DNA of 64,000 nt, from positions 434,001-498,000 of the forward strand of contig JAULAW010000003.1 of assembly GCA_032654645.1 (NCBI GenBank), given 5' to 3'. The first letter of the stretch is position 1; every line of letters begins with the position of its first letter. The translations under genes were made by a program, and so were the position numbers. Source of the DNA: CAITJF01 sp032654645 (GTDB lineage Bacteria > Pseudomonadota > Gammaproteobacteria > Burkholderiales > Gallionellaceae). The notes under the pieces were generated by a model that was not told where the DNA came from, did not search any database, and was given only the letters and a program-made list of their open reading frames with translations. Shown here one piece after another: positions 59,524 to 64,000 of the stretch.

Positions 59524-60750
59524 ATGCCAGTCAATCTGCAACCTCCCGGCAAAGGTGATCTGCTGCCTATCGAAGGCGTGCTGCTGGGCACGGCGGAAGC
59601 CTCCATCAAGAAACCCGACCGCAAGGATCTGCTGATCATACAGTTGACCCCGCAAGCCACGGTGGCGGGCGTGTTCACGCAGAACCGTTTCTGCGCCGCG
59701 CCGGTTATCGTGGCACGCGAGCATCTGGCGTCGGGCAAGGGCGCGCGCGCGCTGGTGGTCAACACCGGCAATGCCAATGCGGGCACCGGTGAGCAGGGAT
59801 TGGCCGCCGCCCGCGCCACCTGCGCTGAAATCGCGAATTTGCTGGATTGCGAGGCGGAGCAGGTGCTGCCTTTTTCCACCGGCGTCATCATGGAAGCGCT
59901 GCCCCTGCCGCGCATCATCGCTGGTTTGCCGGTTTGTTTATCCGGATTGCGCGAAGACAACTGGCTCGATGCCGCGCACGCCATCATGACCACCGACATC
60001 GTGGCCAAGGCGGTATCCAGGCAGACCACGCTTGCGGGCAAGACGGTGACCATCACCGGCATCGCCAAGGGTTCCGGCATGATCCACCCGAACATGGCCA
60101 CCATGCTCGGCTACATCGCCACCGATGCGGCGGTGGCGCAGCCCTTGCTGCAACAGATGGTGAAACACGCCAGCGATGCCTCGTTCAATTGCATAACCGT
60201 GGATGGCGACACCTCCACCAATGACGCGCTGATGCTGATCGCCACCGGCAAGAGTGCGGCGCCTGTTATCACAGACGCGCAAGGCGAGGCATTTGCCAAA
60301 TTGCAAGCGGCGATAACCGAGGTTGCCATCCTGCTGGCGCAAGCCATCGTGCGCGACGGCGAGGGCGCGACCAAGTTCATCACGGTCAGGGTGGAAGGCG
60401 GCGAAAGCGTAGCGGAGTGCAAGCAGATCGCCTACGCCGTGGCGCGCTCGCCTCTGGTCAAGACCGCGTTCTTTGCATCCGATCCGAATCTGGGGCGCAT
60501 CCTTGCCGCCATCGGCTATGCGGGCGTCGAACTCGACGTGCATCGCCTCAAGCTGTATCTCGATGATGTGCTGGTGGCCGAACACGGCGGGCGCGCGGCC
60601 AGCTACCGCGAAGAAGACGGCCAGCGCGTGATGCAGCAGAGCGACATCACCGTGCGGGTGGTGCTGGAGCGTGGCACGGCAGCAGCCACCGTGTGGACGT
60701 GTGATTTCTCCTACGACTACGTGAAGATCAACGCGAGTTATCGCAGTTAG
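59524..60750 (+). CDS. argJ: Bifunctional ornithine acetyltransferase / N-acetylglutamate synthase
   Basis: Transfers acetyl from N-acetylornithine to glutamate, closing the acetyl cycle of arginine synthesis. 408 residues. It is made as one chain that self-cleaves before Thr193 in the motif KGSGMIHPNMATML, which is intact. Other signatures are VNTGNANAGTGEQG near the N-terminus and FASDPNLGRILAAIGYAG in the beta subunit. The ATG has little Shine-Dalgarno. It is followed 40 bp later by an AAA-type gene, a neighbour often seen in betaproteobacteria. Confidence 0.96.
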   Translation: MPVNLQPPGKGDLLPIEGVLLGTAEASIKKPDRKDLLIIQLTPQATVAGVFTQNRFCAAPVIVAREHLASGKGARALVVNTGNANAGTGEQGLAAARATCAEIANLLDCEAEQVLPFSTGVIMEALPLPRIIAGLPVCLSGLREDNWLDAAHAIMTTDIVAKAVSRQTTLAGKTVTITGIAKGSGMIHPNMATMLGYIATDAAVAQPLLQQMVKHASDASFNCITVDGDTSTNDALMLIATGKSAAPVITDAQGEAFAKLQAAITEVAILLAQAIVRDGEGATKFITVRVEGGESVAECKQIAYAVARSPLVKTAFFASDPNLGRILAAIGYAGVELDVHRLKLYLDDVLVAEHGGRAASYREEDGQRVMQQSDITVRVVLERGTAAATVWTCDFSYDYVKINASYRS

Positions 60751-60790
60751 TTCGACAAACTGTCCAGGGTTATTCTGACCATCATTAAAA

Positions 60791-61672
60791 ATGGACAAAC
60801 TTGACCGCTTCCTGGATCGTGCCGAACGCCTGCTGGACAGGCTGGAGCGCACATTACCCAAGCCCGTTGCGAGTGGTGCAATTGACTGGAGCGCCGCCCA
60901 TGCCTTTCGCTGGGAGCAGGGCAGGTTGGTTCCGGTGCCGCACCCGCATCGCATTTTACTCACCGACCTGCTCGGCATCGAGGAGCAGAAGCGACTGATC
61001 GAGCGGAACACGCGCCAGTTCGTGCGAGGTCGCCCGGCTAACAATGTGTTGCTTACCGGGTCGCGCGGCACCGGCAAATCCTCGCTGGTCAAGGCGCTGC
61101 TCAACGAATACGCAACGGACGGACTGCGCCTGATCGAGATCGGCAAACTGGCGCTGGCGGAATTGCCGCACATCATCGCGCTGGTCGCGGGCAGGCCGGA
61201 ACGCTTCATCCTGTATTGCGACGATCTCTCATTCAACGCCGACGAGCCGGGCTACCAGGCACTCAAGGCCGCGCTCGACGGCTCGCTGGTGGCCTTCTCC
61301 GACAACCTGCTGATCTACGCCACCTCCAACCGCCGCCACCTGATGCCGGAATCCATGCAGGATAATCTCGCGACGAAATATGTCGGCGATGCCAGATTTG
61401 CAGACAATGAAGTTCATCCGGCAGAAAGCGTCGAAGAAAAAATCTCGCTGTCCGAACGTTTTGGTTTGTGGGTGCCGTTCTATCCGTTCACGCAGGATGA
61501 ATATCTGGCTATCGTGGTGCACTGGTTGCGGCACTTCGGATTGTCCGGTGAGATGGATGAGGTTGCGCGGCAGGCGGCGTTGCAATGGACGATACAACGC
61601 GGCTCGCGCAGCGGGAGGGTGGGGTGGCAGTTTGCGCGGGATTGGGCAGGACGCGCGTCATTCCGGGCTTGA
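60791..61672 (+). CDS. DUF815-family AAA ATPase
   Basis: 293 residues with one AAA domain. Walker A is GSRGTGKSS (about 90-98), Walker B ILYCDDLSF, and a sensor-like TSNRRHLMP follows. The family is widespread but its cellular role is poorly known. The last codons (ASFRA and stop) overlap a TTCCGGG...CCCGGAA repeat that begins at 61661, so this repeat probably supplies the stop codon. It lies directly downstream of argJ. Confidence 0.87.
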   Translation: MDKLDRFLDRAERLLDRLERTLPKPVASGAIDWSAAHAFRWEQGRLVPVPHPHRILLTDLLGIEEQKRLIERNTRQFVRGRPANNVLLTGSRGTGKSSLVKALLNEYATDGLRLIEIGKLALAELPHIIALVAGRPERFILYCDDLSFNADEPGYQALKAALDGSLVAFSDNLLIYATSNRRHLMPESMQDNLATKYVGDARFADNEVHPAESVEEKISLSERFGLWVPFYPFTQDEYLAIVVHWLRHFGLSGEMDEVARQAALQWTIQRGSRSGRVGWQFARDWAGRASFRA

Positions 61673-61679
61673 CCCGGAA
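61661..61679. repeat. Palindrome TTCCGGG/CCCGGAA at the DUF815 stop
   Basis: TTCCGGG (61661-61667) pairs with CCCGGAA (61673-61679). The TGA stop of the upstream gene (61670-61672) is in the loop. It belongs to a well-known short repeat type found at gene ends in many proteobacteria. The spacer up to 61846 also has a GGCGCGCTTTGCGCGCC hairpin. Confidence 0.7.
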
Positions 61680-61846
61680 CCCAGCAGAAATAAACATCGG
61701 CGCGCTTTGCGCGCCTCCACGCAGAGATTTTCCGGAAGTAAAACCAACTTCGCCGGAAATAGCCCGGCTGACCAAAGTAATGGCAAATGTTGAACTTGTA
61801 GCTACTGGGTGATATTGTTGCCGCTCCCCTTTAAACACACAGGCCA

Positions 61847-62095
61847 ATGGAAATCAGACTTCATCCCCATGCCTTGGAACGGCTTGCCGAAAGGGGAGCG
61901 AATGAACAAGAAGTCCGGGCGGCCCTAGAGGGCGGCGAACGGTTCCCCGCAAAACATGGCCGCACTGGATTTCGCCGGAATTTCTCCTTCGGCGGGGAAT
62001 GGAACGGCAAGCGCTATGCATGCAAGCAAATCGAGGCTTATGCCGTGGAAGAAAACGGCTGGCTGGTCATCACCGTAATCGTTAAATTTTTCTGA
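61847..62095 (+). CDS. DUF4258 protein, RelE-like toxin candidate
   Basis: 82 residues. The N-terminus (IRLHPHALERLAERGANEQEV) carries the H-x2-x-R-x2-x-RG pattern of DUF4258, whose fold resembles RelE/ParE toxins. A DUF2283 gene follows 12 bp downstream, a pairing often found as a toxin-antitoxin-like unit. The basic residues of the family are kept, so an RNase-type role is possible but not shown. It lies after a repeat spacer, at the start of an accessory, AT-rich stretch. Confidence 0.78.
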   Translation: MEIRLHPHALERLAERGANEQEVRAALEGGERFPAKHGRTGFRRNFSFGGEWNGKRYACKQIEAYAVEENGWLVITVIVKFF

Positions 62096-62107
62096 CGGGA
62101 GGCGAAC

Positions 62108-62338
62108 ATGAAACTGAGCTACGACCCGAAGTACAACATCGCATACCTGCGTTTCCACGAAAAGCGCGGCACAGTCACGACCATCAAGATCAGTGATGAA
62201 ATGAACGTGGATGTGGCGCCGGATGGCACCGTCTATGGCATCGAACTGCTCAACGCCAACGAACAACTGGCCGAAAACCACGGCAACCTGATACTCGAAA
62301 CATCGGGCAACCACCGTGAAATCGCACTGGTGGCCTGA
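62108..62338 (+). CDS. DUF2283 protein, antitoxin candidate
   Basis: 76 residues beginning MKLSYDPKYNIAYLRF, the DUF2283 signature. It is encoded 12 bp after the DUF4258 gene, with GGGAGG before its ATG, and the two form a compact pair. In this arrangement it is expected to be the antitoxin. The protein is acidic overall, matching the basic partner. No DNA-binding motif is obvious. Confidence 0.78.
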   Translation: MKLSYDPKYNIAYLRFHEKRGTVTTIKISDEMNVDVAPDGTVYGIELLNANEQLAENHGNLILETSGNHREIALVA

Positions 62339-62344
62339 AGCGAC

Positions 62345-62911
62345 ATGGACTTTTTGAATATGCAGACAAACGGCATCTCCAAACGGTACAAATACAAAAC
62401 CAAGAGTGATCCTGACACCGATTTCCTTCTTAGCGTGAAACTGACTCTCGATCGCGATAAAGAAAATTCGATATACGAAAACCGACGCAAAGATGAATTT
62501 GAGTATTCATTATCAGTTGATGAATTACCCCCTCAATTGCATGTGTCACCACCAAGTCTAATAGCAAAATTTATACTCAATAAATTGTTAATTCAAATCC
62601 GCAACATCAATAGCGGAGACATCGTAAAAGGGCAGAGATTCGTTACTACAACAGTTAATCATCTATATGACCTTACGCCCGAGGCAACCCATATAGAATT
62701 CGTGAACGTAACCCATCCGAAAACATCTGCGCTAATTACGAGAATTTTGAAAAACGGCGAGTCACAATCGATTTTAGAATCTGAACCAGACGTGGGTGCG
62801 CTTATTCATGCACTTCGTTCAATTTGCTATCCGAATTTAGAAGCTTATTGGGAGCAAGGTGATACTGGCAATTCATGTTACAGATGCTTAAAAGGGCAAA
62901 TCCGAAAATGA
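62345..62911 (+). CDS. Unknown protein of low GC content
   Basis: 188 residues with no family recognised. It is hydrophilic, mixed alpha/beta, without a signal peptide or membrane helix; a pair of cysteines (CYRC) lies near the C-terminus and a single Cys near residue 164. Its DNA is clearly more AT-rich than the core genes, a sign of horizontal transfer. The start at 62345 has a poor Shine-Dalgarno; ATG at 62360 is an alternative. It begins 7 bp after the DUF2283 gene and could belong to the same unit. Confidence 0.55.
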   Translation: MDFLNMQTNGISKRYKYKTKSDPDTDFLLSVKLTLDRDKENSIYENRRKDEFEYSLSVDELPPQLHVSPPSLIAKFILNKLLIQIRNINSGDIVKGQRFVTTTVNHLYDLTPEATHIEFVNVTHPKTSALITRILKNGESQSILESEPDVGALIHALRSICYPNLEAYWEQGDTGNSCYRCLKGQIRK

Positions 62912-63013
62912 ACCCTACATGCCGCCACGACGAGCTATACAGCAGTTTGCAAGCACAGGTCACGCACCCGTAAAATACCGCCAAACTTATTTTTTAAATC
63001 CAAAAGGAATTTT

Positions 63014-64000
63014 ATGCAACCAATTACTGTTTGGTATTCACGCATCATTGCCATTGCCGCTATGCTGTTTGGTTTAAGCATAACGAGCTTGGCCAGCGCG
63101 GCTTCAATTTACGTTTCATCATTTAGTGAAGGGCTAGCTAAGGTATGTGCTATTAGAGTATGTTCTTACATCGACAAGACAGGAACAATGGCCATTACGT
63201 CGCAGTTTGAAGGTGAGAGCGACTTCAATGGAGGTTTAGCGGCAGTCGGGGTGAATGGCAAAAGTGGTTATATCGACAAGACTGGGAAAATGGTCATTGC
63301 GCCGCAGTTTGATAATGCTGAAAAATTCAGTGAAGGTTTGGCGGCAGTCTTGGTGAATGGTAAATGGAGTTTTATCGACAAAACCGGAACGATGGTTCTT
63401 GCGCAGCAGTCTGAATCTACGAGTGAATTCAGTGAAGGGTTAGCGGCTGTCCGGGTGAATGGCAATTGGGGTTTTATCGACAAGGCTGGAACGATGGTCA
63501 TTCGGCCTCAAAATTATATTGCCTTCAGCTTCAGTGAAGGGTTAGCGAGAGTACGGGTGAATGGAAGGGATGGTTTTATCAACAAGACAGGAAAAATGGT
63601 CATTGCGCCGCAGTTTTCTGCTACGAGAGATTTCAGTGATGGCTTGGCGGCAGCTACCGAATATGCCAAATATGGTTTTGTCGACAAAACTGGAACGATG
63701 GTCATTCGGTCTCAGTTTAATGATGCGGGAGATTTCAGAGAAGGATTAGCGGCTGTCCAGGTGAATAACGAATGGGGTTTTATCGACAAGACTGGAAAAA
63801 TGGCCATTGCGCTGCAGTTTGATAATGCAAAAAATTTCAGTGAAGGTTTGGCAGCAGTTGAGGTGAATGGCAAATGGGGCTTTATCGACCCGCAAGGGCA
63901 ATGGGTCATTAGTCCTGAAACCTTGAGCAAATCAATGGAGAAAAATGTCGCATTAGCAGAGCAAAGAGAAGCAGAGCGGCGAACCCAAGATCGCGCGAAG
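63014..64000 (+). CDS. Exported WG-repeat protein, 3' part beyond the window
   Basis: At least 329 residues, running open to the window edge. A signal peptide (SRIIAIAAMLFGLSITSLASA) leads, followed by about eight WG repeats of roughly 35 residues, each like YIDKTGKMVIAPQF...FSEGLAAVxVNGKWG. WG repeats form small beta units in exported or surface-associated proteins of unknown function. After the last repeat an acidic, Glu/Arg-rich helical region begins. AAAAGGAA precedes the ATG. The repeat units differ enough to suggest old duplications. It lies at the end of the low-GC accessory region. Confidence 0.85.
   Translation, partial: MQPITVWYSRIIAIAAMLFGLSITSLASAASIYVSSFSEGLAKVCAIRVCSYIDKTGTMAITSQFEGESDFNGGLAAVGVNGKSGYIDKTGKMVIAPQFDNAEKFSEGLAAVLVNGKWSFIDKTGTMVLAQQSESTSEFSEGLAAVRVNGNWGFIDKAGTMVIRPQNYIAFSFSEGLARVRVNGRDGFINKTGKMVIAPQFSATRDFSDGLAAATEYAKYGFVDKTGTMVIRSQFNDAGDFREGLAAVQVNNEWGFIDKTGKMAIALQFDNAKNFSEGLAAVEVNGKWGFIDPQGQWVISPETLSKSMEKNVALAEQREAERRTQDRAK

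Overview
The window reads as the chromosome of a Gram-negative betaproteobacterium. The nearest fit I can suggest is the Gallionellaceae/Nitrosomonadales type, from gene order and protein character only; no rRNA or tRNA gene is present to confirm it. Supporting signs are a complete mraZ-to-lpxC division/cell-wall (dcw) cluster followed by a DUF721 gene, an M23 peptidase, secA and argJ, an MshE-type pilus ATPase, and a pilA with a sigma-54 promoter.

Layout. 1-5.4 kb: end of gpsA, a membrane diguanylate cyclase, a three-gene TPR/membrane/periplasmic operon behind a 21-copy CAAG repeat, and trmL. 5.6-9.2 kb: MshE-like ATPase with a cyclic-di-GMP-binding type N-terminus, MshG-like platform protein and a pseudopilin. 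10-13.5 kb: sucCD, a TerC-family membrane protein and a UspA protein. 13.5-21.7 kb: a signalling block with a kinase remnant, PP2C phosphatase, FHA protein, MBL-fold phosphodiesterase, cNMP/rhodanese protein, GAF-GspE ATPase and GAF-HD-GYP protein. 22-24.3 kb: pilA and a TMTC-like membrane TPR protein. 24.3-31.5 kb: an accessory stretch with orphan hicB, a BepA-like protease, an IS630 element, tesA/ybbA and an EF-hand gene split by an IS4 element. 31.7-34.6 kb: RNase II-family and TonB-like genes. 35-54.7 kb: mraZ rsmH ftsL ftsI murE murF mraY murD ftsW murG murC murB ddl ftsQ ftsA ftsZ lpxC. 54.7-61.7 kb: DUF721/DciA-like, M23 peptidase, secA, cNMP protein, argJ and a DUF815 ATPase. 61.8-64 kb: a toxin-antitoxin-like pair, an unknown AT-rich gene and a WG-repeat protein cut by the window end.

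The most striking feature is not a gene. A family of composite palindromic repeats, called family A here, lies in frame inside or at the ends of trmL, an RNase II-family gene, ftsL, murF, murC and ddl, adding about 30-55 codons to each. Copies share a block ending in TAGTAGTTCCATCAGG. They differ in the sequence of one stem, yet the changes are compensatory (GGCTGTC/GACAGCC, GGCTGGC/GCCAGCC, GGTTGCC/GGCAACC, GCCCGC/GCGGGC). Other repeat families do the same in the pseudopilin leader, murE, murF, murD, murB, ddl and terC. This resembles the Rickettsia palindromic elements in behaviour, but the sequences are different. One family A copy outside genes is split by the IS630 element.

Two accessory segments (the TPR operon and orphan hicB) are each bracketed by near-identical 82-86 bp copies of the 3' end of a neighbouring core gene. 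The TPR operon also has an inverted repeat that can cover its ribosome-binding site, downstream of the CAAG tract. Together these suggest a possible phase-variable attenuator, which is an inference.
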